From an uncultured Flavobacteriaceae bacterium (GTDB lineage Bacteria; Bacteroidota; Bacteroidia; Flavobacteriales; Flavobacteriaceae), in NCBI GenBank assembly GCA_947494715.1, contig CANLWG010000002.1, positions 248,001-312,000 of the forward strand: 64,000 bases of DNA, written 5' to 3'. The notes beneath the pieces are model-generated. The model searched no databases, had not been told where the DNA came from, and was given only the letters and a program-made list of their open reading frames with translations. Within the stretch, counting starts at the first letter, position 1, and every line of letters starts with the position of its first letter. This document shows positions 35,273 to 44,192 of this stretch, one piece after another. The translations under genes were made by a program, and so were the position numbers.

Positions 35273-35995
35273 TCATTCAAAAATCAGGGTTCCAAAAAAT
35301 TCAGGCCGATGAAAATCGGGACGTTCGGTACCGACAGGGTTCCAAGAAAGATAATGCTTTTGGGACGTATCGTCCCCGCATTTATAAAAATTCGATCTTG
35401 ACGTGAGACCTTTAAGCTTGATATCCTTGTGGGAAGTTAAAATTTCAGCGGGCAAAACGATGGTCATTTCCCATTGATGGCCTCCTCCTTTTTCCTTGAA
35501 GGGTCGACTCCCCAAGCTCGACTTTATTTCAATTAATCTTTCTATTTTTTTAGGATTTACAAACTCACGGGTATGGCGATCCGGTCCATAGGCCAGATGT
35601 GGCGTTCCAATACAATTAAATTCAAAGTTGTAATAGCTTCCGTCTCCCAAAGGATCAAAAAAGAACTCCACACAACTATCACGGGACACCGAACCGTTGA
35701 CCTCTGTACGGTCTGCCAGGATATTTTGTTCGTTTACATAGTATTTCAACCAAATCTGGTTATTGCTATGTGCAATCCTGAACTTCACCTCGGGCCGATA
35801 AGGAAATTCCTTCCAATTTAATAGGTCTATAGATTGCAATTCAGTCTGTTCCTCCAATAGGCGGGAAACCTCTTCCAGACCTATACCCTTTTTACTTTCT
35901 ATTCTTTTGACAATCAGGGAATTCATAGCATCAATTTCGGTTTGACCACATACCGTGAAAAAAACAAAAAAGAATATGATATGGATAATCTTCAT
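35273..35995 (-). CDS. Carbohydrate-binding family 9-like protein, exported
   Basis: The 240-residue protein starts with a signal sequence (IIHIIFFFVFFTVCGQ). The rest matches the CBM9-like domain: KFRIAHSNNQIWLKYYVNEQNI, SVSRDSCVEFFFDPLGDGSYYNFEFNCIGTPHLAYG and WEMTIVLPAEIL, ending SWNPVGTERPDFHRPEFFGTLIFE. The closing P-x-x-x-x-P-x-F-H-x-P text is characteristic of the family. Such proteins bind sugars or present substrates in Bacteroidota glycan clusters; no catalytic residues are known. It is transcribed on the minus strand, divergently from the PSD1 gene. Confidence 0.85.
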   Translation of the reverse strand: MKIIHIIFFFVFFTVCGQTEIDAMNSLIVKRIESKKGIGLEEVSRLLEEQTELQSIDLLNWKEFPYRPEVKFRIAHSNNQIWLKYYVNEQNILADRTEVNGSVSRDSCVEFFFDPLGDGSYYNFEFNCIGTPHLAYGPDRHTREFVNPKKIERLIEIKSSLGSRPFKEKGGGHQWEMTIVLPAEILTSHKDIKLKGLTSRSNFYKCGDDTSQKHYLSWNPVGTERPDFHRPEFFGTLIFE

Positions 35996-36045
35996 TTTAC
36001 AGTATATTCCTTTGGATAGGAAAGATACATAACTTTAAAAGCTTT

Positions 36046-36060
36046 TACCATAATATGGTA
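36046..36060. promoter_or_regulatory. Inverted repeat in the divergent region, candidate operator
   Basis: TACCATA-A-TATGGTA has perfect seven-base arms around one base. It lies between the divergent CBM9-like and PSD1 genes, about 50 bases from the former start. A shared regulator is possible. Confidence 0.35.
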
Positions 36061-36224
36061 TTTTTTCATCAGATTAACGTTTATTTTTATTGGTCGATGG
36101 GCATAAGAACAAAGATGAGCTTGGATCTTCCCGGTCACTACTCTAATATGGATCATTCCTTGGAAGGGCATCCCGTTAAATTTCAGTAAATTGAGGCATG
36201 GTTCCCAATGATTTTAAGATTGTT

Positions 36225-38768
36225 ATGAAGTTTTCAAAGAATCTATTTTTTTGGATGATTCTTATGGGGGTTATAGGTTGCGGCCCTCAAATGCCCGAGA
36301 CCGTAAAAGTAGCTTACGAAAAACTTCCCCGAAAAATCGATTTTAATTTTCATGTGCGCCCTATCCTATCAGATCGCTGTTTTACCTGCCACGGTCCCGA
36401 CGAAAATGCAAGAAAGGCCAATCTTAGATTGGATACGGAAGAGGGTCTATTTTCGATGCTAGAAGGCAAGGAAAAGTTTCCAATTGTACCGAACAAACCG
36501 GAAGAGAGTGAGGTAATTGAACGTGTCCTTCATGACGATCCCGAAATTGTTATGCCTACTCCTGAAAGCAATCTTACCCTGACCGATGTGGAAAAAGCCA
36601 CTTTGTTAAAATGGGTAGAACAAGGTGCCGAATGGAAAACCCATTGGGCCTTCAATGCCCCGGTAAAGGTTGCCCTTCCTAAAGTAAACGCACCATCTTG
36701 GGCAAAGAACGAAATCGATTATTTTGTGTTGGACAAGTTGGAAGCCCTTGGGTTGTTTCCCTCTGAAGAGGCCAGCAAAGAAACGCTTATCAGACGACTT
36801 TCCCTGGATCTTACCGGACTACCGCCCACCCCGGAAGAAGTCCATGCCTTTAAGAATGATACTTCACCAAATGCCTATGAAAAATTGGTAGACAGGCTTA
36901 TGGCTTCCCCCCGATATGGTGAAAGATGGGCCTGGGAGTGGCTGGATGTTGCCCGTTATGCAGATACGAATGGGTTTCAAGGTGATGCGACCCGTGATAT
37001 GTGGCCTTGGCGGGATTGGGTAATCCAGGCATTTAATGATAATATGCCCTATGATGAATTTACTATCAAACAATTAGCCGGAGACCTTCTACCCAACGTC
37101 ACCCGGAACGATATTTTGGCTACTGGCTTTAATCGTAACCATACCTATAATACTGAAGGCGGAAGTATTCCTGAGGAAACGCGGGTAACGAATGTTTTTG
37201 ACCGGGTAGAAACCACCGGAACGACCTGGTTGGGGCTTACAATGAATTGTGCACGTTGCCATGATCACAAGTACGATCAAATTACCCAAAAGGAATATTA
37301 TCAAATGTTCGATTACTTCAACCAGACCTCCGAAGAAGGTGGAGGTTGGGGAGGAAAACAAAAGCCTTTACTAGATTTAAGTCCGGAGGAAGAATTTAAG
37401 AAAAATCAAAAGCTCCAGGCCTATGTAGATAAATTGGTCGCCAAGGTAAAAATCTTTGAAGACGAAGAGTATCCCCGTGGATCGGGAGTACCCATGTCCG
37501 AAGCTGAAGCCATTAAAAAACTTAAGGGTCTTGATACCCGCATATTGATAAATCCCCCAGATAAAAGGGGTACGGGAGGTTACGAGCAATTGGCGAACTA
37601 CTTTAAGAATGTCCATCCCCAATATGGTCAATTACTGGATCAAGTATACCGGGCCATGCAGACCTATGACAAGGCTACGGCCAACGCCACACAGGTAATG
37701 GTGATGGACGAGGCGAAAGAGCCTCGTTCCACCTATGTTCTTGATAGAGGCGGCTATGATAAACCCAAGATGGAAGAACCGATAATCAGGGATGTACCGG
37801 CCATATTGCCCGCAATACCTAAAAATACAAAAAATAACCGTTTGGCATTGGCACAATGGATAGTATCCAAGGAGCAACCGTTGACGACAAGAGTGACAAT
37901 AAATCGATATTGGCAAGCCTTTTTCGGAAAGGGTATTGTAAAGACCATAGACGATTTTGGTGTTCAGAGTGCTTTACCTAGTCACCCGGAGTTGTTGGAT
38001 TGGTTGGCTGTGGATTTCCAAGAAAACGGTTGGAATCTAAAGGCACTGTTCAAAAAAATCGTGATGAGTGCTACCTATAGGCAAGCTTCCAAATTCAATG
38101 CCGAATTGCTGGAAATGGATCCGGAAAACCGCTATCTGGCCAGGGCCTCAAGGATGCGATTGCCGTCTTGGATGCTTCGGGATCAAGTGCTCTATGTAAG
38201 CGGACTGTTGGTAGATAGTATTGGCGGAAAACCCGTTAAACCCTATCAACCCAAAGGAGTTTGGGACGAGGCAACCTTTGGTTTTATTACATACGAACAA
38301 GACCATGGGGACAATTTATACCGAAAAAGTCTGTACACCTTCTGGAGGCGGATTGTTGGCCCTACCTTCATTTTCGATAATTCCCCGAGACAGGTCTGTA
38401 CCGTAAAAAAGCCGGATACCAATACTCCTTTGCATGCCCTTACCACACTGAATGACGTCACCTATATGGAAGCTTCACGAGTTATGGCAGAAAAAGTATT
38501 GACCGTAAAGACCAAGGATGACGCACGTATCCGCTTTCTTTTTGAATGGGCCACGGCAAGAGCTCCGGATGCCGAGGAAATGGGGATTTTGAAAAATCGA
38601 TTGACCGAACTTCGCTCGGAGTATACATCCCTTCCGGAAGAGGCCCGAAAGCTTATTGCAATTGGGGAATATCCCAGTAACACGAACTTGGCAGTGGTGG
38701 ATTATGCAGCCTACACCGCATTAAGTTCCCTGGTATTCAATTTGGACGAAACAATAACGAGACAGTAA
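36225..38768 (+). CDS. PSD1 / DUF1549-DUF1553 protein with planctomycete-type cytochrome c domain
   Basis: The ATG at 36225 gives a lipoprotein signal (FFWMILMGVIGC). The 847-residue protein has a PSCyt1 heme domain first (FHVRPILSDRCFTCHGPDENARKANLRLDTEEG, CFTCH). The DUF1549 domain follows (FVLDKLEALGLFPSEEASKETLIRRLSLDLTGLPPTPEEV and ARYADTNGFQGDATRDMWPWRDW). A second CxxCH motif occurs in MNCARCHDHKYDQITQKEYY. The DUF1553 domain ends it (TRVTINRYWQAFFGKGIVKTIDDFG). These proteins are abundant in Planctomycetes; the role is unproven but probably a redox reaction on glycans or on a partner. It overlaps the DUF1501 gene by one base. Confidence 0.92.
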   Translation: MKFSKNLFFWMILMGVIGCGPQMPETVKVAYEKLPRKIDFNFHVRPILSDRCFTCHGPDENARKANLRLDTEEGLFSMLEGKEKFPIVPNKPEESEVIERVLHDDPEIVMPTPESNLTLTDVEKATLLKWVEQGAEWKTHWAFNAPVKVALPKVNAPSWAKNEIDYFVLDKLEALGLFPSEEASKETLIRRLSLDLTGLPPTPEEVHAFKNDTSPNAYEKLVDRLMASPRYGERWAWEWLDVARYADTNGFQGDATRDMWPWRDWVIQAFNDNMPYDEFTIKQLAGDLLPNVTRNDILATGFNRNHTYNTEGGSIPEETRVTNVFDRVETTGTTWLGLTMNCARCHDHKYDQITQKEYYQMFDYFNQTSEEGGGWGGKQKPLLDLSPEEEFKKNQKLQAYVDKLVAKVKIFEDEEYPRGSGVPMSEAEAIKKLKGLDTRILINPPDKRGTGGYEQLANYFKNVHPQYGQLLDQVYRAMQTYDKATANATQVMVMDEAKEPRSTYVLDRGGYDKPKMEEPIIRDVPAILPAIPKNTKNNRLALAQWIVSKEQPLTTRVTINRYWQAFFGKGIVKTIDDFGVQSALPSHPELLDWLAVDFQENGWNLKALFKKIVMSATYRQASKFNAELLEMDPENRYLARASRMRLPSWMLRDQVLYVSGLLVDSIGGKPVKPYQPKGVWDEATFGFITYEQDHGDNLYRKSLYTFWRRIVGPTFIFDNSPRQVCTVKKPDTNTPLHALTTLNDVTYMEASRVMAEKVLTVKTKDDARIRFLFEWATARAPDAEEMGILKNRLTELRSEYTSLPEEARKLIAIGEYPSNTNLAVVDYAAYTALSSLVFNLDETITRQ

Positions 38769-40252
38769 TGGACAAAAAGGTTAGGCATCCTTTTGAGGAA
38801 TATCAAGCGGATATGACCCGACGGAATTTTTTTGGTAAAATGGCACAAGGCATCGGTGTAGCTGCCTTGGGGAGTATGTTAAATCCCTTGTCGGTCCTCG
38901 CTTCGAACAACAGTCAAGCAAGGTTAACAGGGAACGGATCGGGGCTTCCCCATTTTGCTCCTAAGGCCAAAAGGGTCATCTATCTTTTCCAAAATGGGGC
39001 ACCTTCCCATATCGACCTTTTTGATTATAAGCCTATTCTTAAAAAATGGCACGGAACCCAAATTCCGGATTCATTGACCGCGGGGAAACGTTTTTCTACC
39101 ATGACCGGAGAACAAACCGAACGACCCGTAATCGCGGAAATCACCAATTTCGCCCAACATGGTCAAAGCGGTGCCTGGGTCTCCGATTTTATGCCCGAAA
39201 CAGCAAAAATTGCCGATGAGCTTTGTTTCATCAAATCCATGTACACCGAATCGGTAAACCATGCCCCGGCCATCACTTTTTTCTTCACCGGTTCCGAACA
39301 ACCTGGAAGACCAAGTATGGGGTCTTGGTTGACCTACGGACTTGGAAGTACGGCCAAGGATCTCCCTGACTTTGTTGCCATGACATCGCGTGATAAAGAG
39401 GCCAGTTGTGGACAGATTTTCTATGATTATTATTGGGGCAGTGGATTTTTGCCCAGTAAGTTTCAGGGGGTGAAATTTCGAGGCGGAGGTGACCCCGTAC
39501 TCTACTTAAAGAATCCGGATGGGATGAGCCGTGCAATGCGCCGTAAGATTCTGGATGATATGCAGGCCCTCAACCGGCATAACTATGAAGAATTTGGGGA
39601 TCCCGAGATACAGACCCGTATTGCGCAATACGAGATGGCCTACAAAATGCAAATGAGTGTCCCGGAGCTTACCGATTTTTCCGATGAGCCCCAGCATATT
39701 TTAGATATGTACGGTCCCGATGTACACCGCAAGGGTAGTTTTGCCTATAATTGTCTTATGGCCCGACGTCTTGCCGAAAGGGATGTACGCTTTATTCAAT
39801 GCATGCATGCCGGATGGGATCAACACCGGAACCTTAATTACCAATTAAAGATTCAATGTCAGGATACGGATCAACCAAGTGCCGCCTTGATCAAAGATTT
39901 GAAGCAACGCGGTATGTTGGAGGATACCTTAGTTATTTGGGGCGGGGAATTTGGCCGGACCCCCTTTTTACAGGGCAATATCGCCGACTATCGTAATTGG
40001 GGCCGCGACCATCATCCTTATGTATTCACCATTTGGATGGCCGGTGCTGGTGTAAAACCAGGTATTTCCTATGGCGCTTCCGATGACTTTGGATTTAACC
40101 CGGTAGAAGGTAATGTGCATGTACACGACTTTCAGGCCACCGTGATGCATCTAATGGGCATAGACCATGAACAATTTACCTTTAAACACCAAGGGAGACG
40201 CTATCGCTTAACCGATGTCCATGGCCATGTGGTCAAGGATATTTTGGTCTAG
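38768..40252 (+). CDS. DUF1501 family protein
   Basis: This complete 494-residue protein starts in the TAATG overlap with the PSD1 gene. The N-terminus contains MTRRNFFGKMAQGIGVAALGSML, a twin-arginine-like export signal. The fold resembles alkaline phosphatases: KRVIYLFQNGAPSHIDLFDYKP, a GRPSMGSWLTYGLGS block, GWDQHRNLNYQLKIQCQDTDQPSAALIKDL, WGGEFGRTPFLQG and GRDHHPYVFTIWMAGAGVKPG. Conserved Asp and His residues may bind metal. Obligate pairing with a PSD1 gene suggests that both form one exported redox or hydrolytic complex. The truncated copy at the left edge is a paralogue. Confidence 0.92.
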   Translation: MDKKVRHPFEEYQADMTRRNFFGKMAQGIGVAALGSMLNPLSVLASNNSQARLTGNGSGLPHFAPKAKRVIYLFQNGAPSHIDLFDYKPILKKWHGTQIPDSLTAGKRFSTMTGEQTERPVIAEITNFAQHGQSGAWVSDFMPETAKIADELCFIKSMYTESVNHAPAITFFFTGSEQPGRPSMGSWLTYGLGSTAKDLPDFVAMTSRDKEASCGQIFYDYYWGSGFLPSKFQGVKFRGGGDPVLYLKNPDGMSRAMRRKILDDMQALNRHNYEEFGDPEIQTRIAQYEMAYKMQMSVPELTDFSDEPQHILDMYGPDVHRKGSFAYNCLMARRLAERDVRFIQCMHAGWDQHRNLNYQLKIQCQDTDQPSAALIKDLKQRGMLEDTLVIWGGEFGRTPFLQGNIADYRNWGRDHHPYVFTIWMAGAGVKPGISYGASDDFGFNPVEGNVHVHDFQATVMHLMGIDHEQFTFKHQGRRYRLTDVHGHVVKDILV

Positions 40253-40361
40253 TACTAATAAACTGATTTATCCGGAAGGGGTCGTTTTGAAACTTATACC
40301 ATCCTAAGATTTATTACGGGAATTACTCCCTAATCAACATTAGGAACTATAGGTCGCTTCC

Positions 40362-41018
40362 CTATGGCAAAACCTTTACCATGATATCCTTATAATACAC
40401 CGTACTCCCAGGATCATGTCCTTGAAGCGCAAAAGTCCCGCCATTTAGGACACGGTGCTTGTCCCCCTCTCCCCGTTTCGGGTGTTCCGGTTCCGTATAA
40501 TCTACCACTACCGTGTCATTTATCTTGATGATTATCCGGTTGCCTTCAACTTTAACATATTCCGTATACCAGACATCATCCTTTGCATAGTTTTCCTTGA
40601 CATCCACTATGGCATATAAGCTACCCGTTCTTCTCCAATCTTCCTGTGAATTATTGACCTGGACTTCATAACCATATGCGGGCCATCCATCTTCCTGGTA
40701 TTTTGTATGAATATAAATCCCTGAATTTGCTCCCGGTTTGGTCATTACCGATGCCTTAAATTCAAAATTTTTGAAGTTATGGTCTTGCACATCGCCCACA
40801 TAAAATAAATGAGCCCTGGGACCGGCCACTTTGATAGCACCATCTTCCACAGAAAACGTAGAAGCATTATTACCTACTTTCCAGCCATCGAAATCCTTTC
40901 CATTGAACAAGGAAACCCAACCTTTAGTGTTGTTGTTTTCCATTTTTTGACCTAAGGCCATAGTAAAAAATCCTAGGCACATCAATCCCGATAGGGCATA
41001 TTTTAAAGTGTGTTTCAT
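40362..41018 (-). CDS. DUF1080 protein (3-keto-disaccharide hydrolase type)
   Basis: The ATG at 41018 gives a 218-residue exported protein (TLKYALSGLMCLGFFTMALGQ). The mature part has the DUF1080 concanavalin-like fold: GWVSLFNGKDFDGWKVGN, FSVEDGAIKVAGPRAHLFYVGDVQDHNFKNFEFKASVMTKPGANSGIYIHT, and the closing LQGHDPGSTVYYKDIMVKVLP. Members of this family hydrolyse 3-keto-glycosides after oxidation by Gfo/Idh or related dehydrogenases, which fits the oxidoreductases at 13-16 kb. It is convergent with the DUF1501 gene and followed, in its own upstream direction, by a sulfatase gene. Confidence 0.88.
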   Translation of the reverse strand: MKHTLKYALSGLMCLGFFTMALGQKMENNNTKGWVSLFNGKDFDGWKVGNNASTFSVEDGAIKVAGPRAHLFYVGDVQDHNFKNFEFKASVMTKPGANSGIYIHTKYQEDGWPAYGYEVQVNNSQEDWRRTGSLYAIVDVKENYAKDDVWYTEYVKVEGNRIIIKINDTVVVDYTEPEHPKRGEGDKHRVLNGGTFALQGHDPGSTVYYKDIMVKVLP

Positions 41019-41159
41019 TTGCTTTCTATTTTTACTTCTAATGTTTTTACAAAGTATAAAAAATAAATCAGTAATGCTCCAAAGAAACCGAGACAAATGG
41101 TTTTACAATGGGGTGCGGAAGATGGCCGTCAAGTATGTCAACCTTTTGCTCTGATCTAT

Positions 41160-42545
41160 TTATTTTGCCATCTTTTTTAGATTCTCATAGAGATTGCGTT
41201 GATTCTCCAATACATCGGTGTATTTGGAATCTGAGACTAGATTATTTTCTTCCAGGGGGTCATTGGATAAATCGTATAACTCTTCATAATCGTGTTCCGT
41301 ATATTTAATGTACTTGAGTTGTGTACTAATAACTCCCTCTACCACCGGAATTCTTGGACTTCCAAAAAAAGAATGCTCATAAAAAAAAGAAGAGCGCGTA
41401 CTGTCAGTGTTTTTGATTGCATCAACAAGATCTAGCCCTTGCATGGATTCTGGTTTTTCAATTCCCGCCATTCCCAAAATTGTAGGCGCAATATCTATGT
41501 TAAGGGCAATCTGATCTTTTTTGCCCTTTGGGCTTTCTTCCCTGGGATCATATATGATGAGGGGAACACGAACCGATTCCTCATAGGGATACCATTTTCC
41601 GGCTAGGCCGTGTTCGCCCAGGAACATTCCGTTATCCCCCATAAACACAATAATTGTATTCTTATCCAACCCTTTCTCCTTAAGCTGTTCCCTAAGATTG
41701 CCTACTACGTCATCCACTCCGGTCAGTAATCTATAGTAGTTCTTAACACTTCTCTGGTATTTATCAGGGGTATCAAACCGAAGTTTCCAGCGTACACGCG
41801 CGATATTCTCATCGGTGCGGAAAAAGTCGGGGAACGATTCCCAATATTTTGGGTCGGCGGTTTTTGGTTCAGGTATTACAACATCTTTGTAATAGTCAGA
41901 ATACCTTGGGTTGGGTATAAACTGACGTGGATCAACATCCTGTACATGAGGAGCCTTAAAACTTACTGAAAGACAAAAGGGCCGGTCATCCACTTCATTG
42001 ATGAAAGTCTCAATGTTGTTCGCCACAACATCCGTATAGTGAATATAGTTTCCATTTTCATCGGTATTCTCGTAATCGGGTTGACCCTTTTCGGTACATG
42101 CCCAAAAATCGAACAAAGCTTTGGGATGCACCTTCGCCTCCCCAACACCATATTTGCCAATAAAGCCAATTTTGTATCCGTTGCTCTTCAAGACAAGGGG
42201 ATAGGTAGCTTTTAAGGCATCTGTGGAAAGACCCGTATTAAAGTCGTGGATTCCATGTCTGGATTCATATTGTCCCGTTAGCATACTGGCACGGCTAACA
42301 GCACAAATAGAAGTGGTAACATAAGCATTCTTAAAAAGTAGTCCATTGTTGGCCAGTTCATCCAAATGTGGCGTTTGGATAATGCTATTCCCCATAGCAC
42401 CCAGTGCATCCCAGCGCTGGTCATCGGTAAGCAAATAGATGATATTGGGAACGGCCGGTTTTACCTTTCCAGGCTCCTCGGAACAACCTAGGATTGCCAG
42501 TGACAAAATGATAATCTGCACATATACTTTGAAAGATGAAAACAT
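41160..42545 (-). CDS. Family S1 sulfatase lipoprotein
   Basis: The ATG at 42545 gives a 461-residue lipoprotein (IIILSLAILGC, lipid Cys21). Calcium ligands appear in LLTDDQRWDALGAMG and FMGDNGMFLGEHG. The formylglycine position is Cys81 in ICAVSRASMLTGQ; the usual Pro/Ala two residues after Cys is Val here. Later motifs GKYGVGE and APHVQDVDPRQFIP follow the iduronate-2-sulfatase/heparan-type layout. A run of ten C residues on the coding strand lies directly before the start codon. The reading frame also extends upstream to 42632 through that run, so length changes there could affect initiation. Confidence 0.88.
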   Translation of the reverse strand: MFSSFKVYVQIIILSLAILGCSEEPGKVKPAVPNIIYLLTDDQRWDALGAMGNSIIQTPHLDELANNGLLFKNAYVTTSICAVSRASMLTGQYESRHGIHDFNTGLSTDALKATYPLVLKSNGYKIGFIGKYGVGEAKVHPKALFDFWACTEKGQPDYENTDENGNYIHYTDVVANNIETFINEVDDRPFCLSVSFKAPHVQDVDPRQFIPNPRYSDYYKDVVIPEPKTADPKYWESFPDFFRTDENIARVRWKLRFDTPDKYQRSVKNYYRLLTGVDDVVGNLREQLKEKGLDKNTIIVFMGDNGMFLGEHGLAGKWYPYEESVRVPLIIYDPREESPKGKKDQIALNIDIAPTILGMAGIEKPESMQGLDLVDAIKNTDSTRSSFFYEHSFFGSPRIPVVEGVISTQLKYIKYTEHDYEELYDLSNDPLEENNLVSDSKYTDVLENQRNLYENLKKMAK

Positions 42546-42555
42546 GGGGGGGGGG
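42546..42555 (-). repeat. Poly-C tract abutting the sulfatase start codon
   Basis: Ten consecutive C residues on the coding strand (G on the plus strand) end exactly at the ATG of the sulfatase gene. Such tracts slip during replication and can vary expression. It is the longest G/C homopolymer I noticed in the window. Confidence 0.85.
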
Positions 42556-42788
42556 TATTGAATTGAGCCTTGTGTTTTGTAAGATAAGGACATTTTATCT
42601 GTGGACAAAAAAGTATCCGAAGAAGCACGCATGGTTTAGGGTCTATGTGGCAAATAAAAATCGATTTGGGGTCTATGAATTAATCATGATACTTCTACTT
42701 CTTTTCCAAAAAAATGGCCTTATATTACCTAATAAAGCTTAGTAAAAATCATGGGTAATCCTCAAGCCCCAAAATTTAAAATGCCATA

Positions 42789-44054
42789 ATGAGCCAGAAC
42801 AAATTTCGAAACCGGTTTCCATCTATCCGGATTTTTTTTTGGCTGATTTTCATTCTATCATTGGGAATATATCTCTATTTCCGTACACCTTTATTATCAA
42901 AATCCAATTACCAGGAAATAAAGCCCCTTGCCACACATTCCAATGGCCAAAACTATGTGGGTTCCGAGGCATGTAAGGAATGTCATGCGGATATCTACAA
43001 AACACATTTGGAAACTACCCATTACCAAAGTTCATCCTTGGCCGATCCCACTTCGGTAAAAGGGAGCTTTAAAGAAGGTAAAAATCTGTACCGATTAAAC
43101 GATAGTATTCAATTCAAAATGCTCTTGGAAGATTCAGGAATATATCAAGAGGCCTGGAACACAAATGCCCAAGAAAAGATTTCCAGGTCCAAAATTGATG
43201 TGGTTATCGGTTCAGGAACCAAGGGACAATCCTATCTATCATGGGATGATGATGAACTATACCAACTACAGGTTTCTTATTTTAACCCCACTGACAGTTG
43301 GACCAACAGTCCCGGTATTCCAATGGAACTAATGGAACAAGGCCGTCCCGCTAATGCCAAATGTTTGGAATGCCATACTACATTTGCAAAAAACACGGCT
43401 TTATATGGTATGGGCAATTCTTATGATAAATCCCAAATTATTTATGGTATCGATTGTGAACGTTGTCACGGGCCTTCAAGGAAACATGTAACTTTTCACA
43501 AAAACAACCCCGAAATGAATGAAGCCAGATTTGTTGTAAGTCATGATACCCTATCCCAACTACAACGTTTGGATGCATGCGCATTATGCCATTCCGGAGT
43601 TAGGATGGACATACAGCCTGCCTTTCTTTTTTTGACCGGGGATAAACTAACGGACTATTCCCTTCCAGATTCAAATGTAAAAGATTTGAAAGAGGTAGAC
43701 GTGCATGGCAACCAATATGATCTTTTAAGGGCCAGTAAGTGTTTTAAGGAGACAGAGCGCATGGATTGTACTAGTTGTCATAACCCCCATAAGAGTGAAA
43801 GAGGGAATGTCCTATCCTTTAATAAAAAATGCATGGAGTGTCACTCCATGAACTCCGTTTTCTGCAATGTTGATTCCTCGCTTTCCAGCCAGAAGAATAC
43901 CAATTGCATCGCCTGCCATATGCCGCTTATCCCATCCAAATCCATGTTTATGCAAATAGGCCAAGACAGTCTAAAACTTCCTGTTAAGGTACGAACACAT
44001 TTAATTGATATCTATGCCCAATCCTCTTCCGAAACTACTGACGTAAAAATGTAA
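42789..44054 (+). CDS. Seven-heme c-type cytochrome (c554-like)
   Basis: This 421-residue protein has an N-terminal membrane anchor (FFWLIFILSLGIYLYF) and seven CxxCH heme sites: CKECH, CLECH, CERCH, CALCH, CTSCH, CMECH and CIACH. The first begins at Cys62. The order and spacing, with GSEACKECHADIYKTHLETTHYQSS at the start and GIDCERCHGPSRKH in the middle, fit the cytochrome c554 / multiheme cytochrome family. It should move electrons in the periplasm. The large FG-GAP lipoprotein follows on the same strand; no nitrite or hydroxylamine enzyme is near. Confidence 0.9.
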   Translation: MSQNKFRNRFPSIRIFFWLIFILSLGIYLYFRTPLLSKSNYQEIKPLATHSNGQNYVGSEACKECHADIYKTHLETTHYQSSSLADPTSVKGSFKEGKNLYRLNDSIQFKMLLEDSGIYQEAWNTNAQEKISRSKIDVVIGSGTKGQSYLSWDDDELYQLQVSYFNPTDSWTNSPGIPMELMEQGRPANAKCLECHTTFAKNTALYGMGNSYDKSQIIYGIDCERCHGPSRKHVTFHKNNPEMNEARFVVSHDTLSQLQRLDACALCHSGVRMDIQPAFLFLTGDKLTDYSLPDSNVKDLKEVDVHGNQYDLLRASKCFKETERMDCTSCHNPHKSERGNVLSFNKKCMECHSMNSVFCNVDSSLSSQKNTNCIACHMPLIPSKSMFMQIGQDSLKLPVKVRTHLIDIYAQSSSETTDVKM

Positions 44055-44085
44055 AGAACTACTTTTAGTTTCGGTATTTTTTTGT

Positions 44086-44105
44086 CAGGTTCTACCTGTA
44101 TTTTT
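44086..44105 (+). terminator. Short hairpin with T-run
   Basis: CAGGT pairs with ACCTG around a TCT loop and is followed by TATTTTT. Possible weak terminator after the multiheme cytochrome gene. Confidence 0.4.
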
Positions 44106-44192
44106 AACTTTTAAAAATCATCAGAAAACCCATTGGTATTGCCTTTTCCATGTTACAAATTCAGTACCTTAGAGACTGCAAAAAAATTGCAT

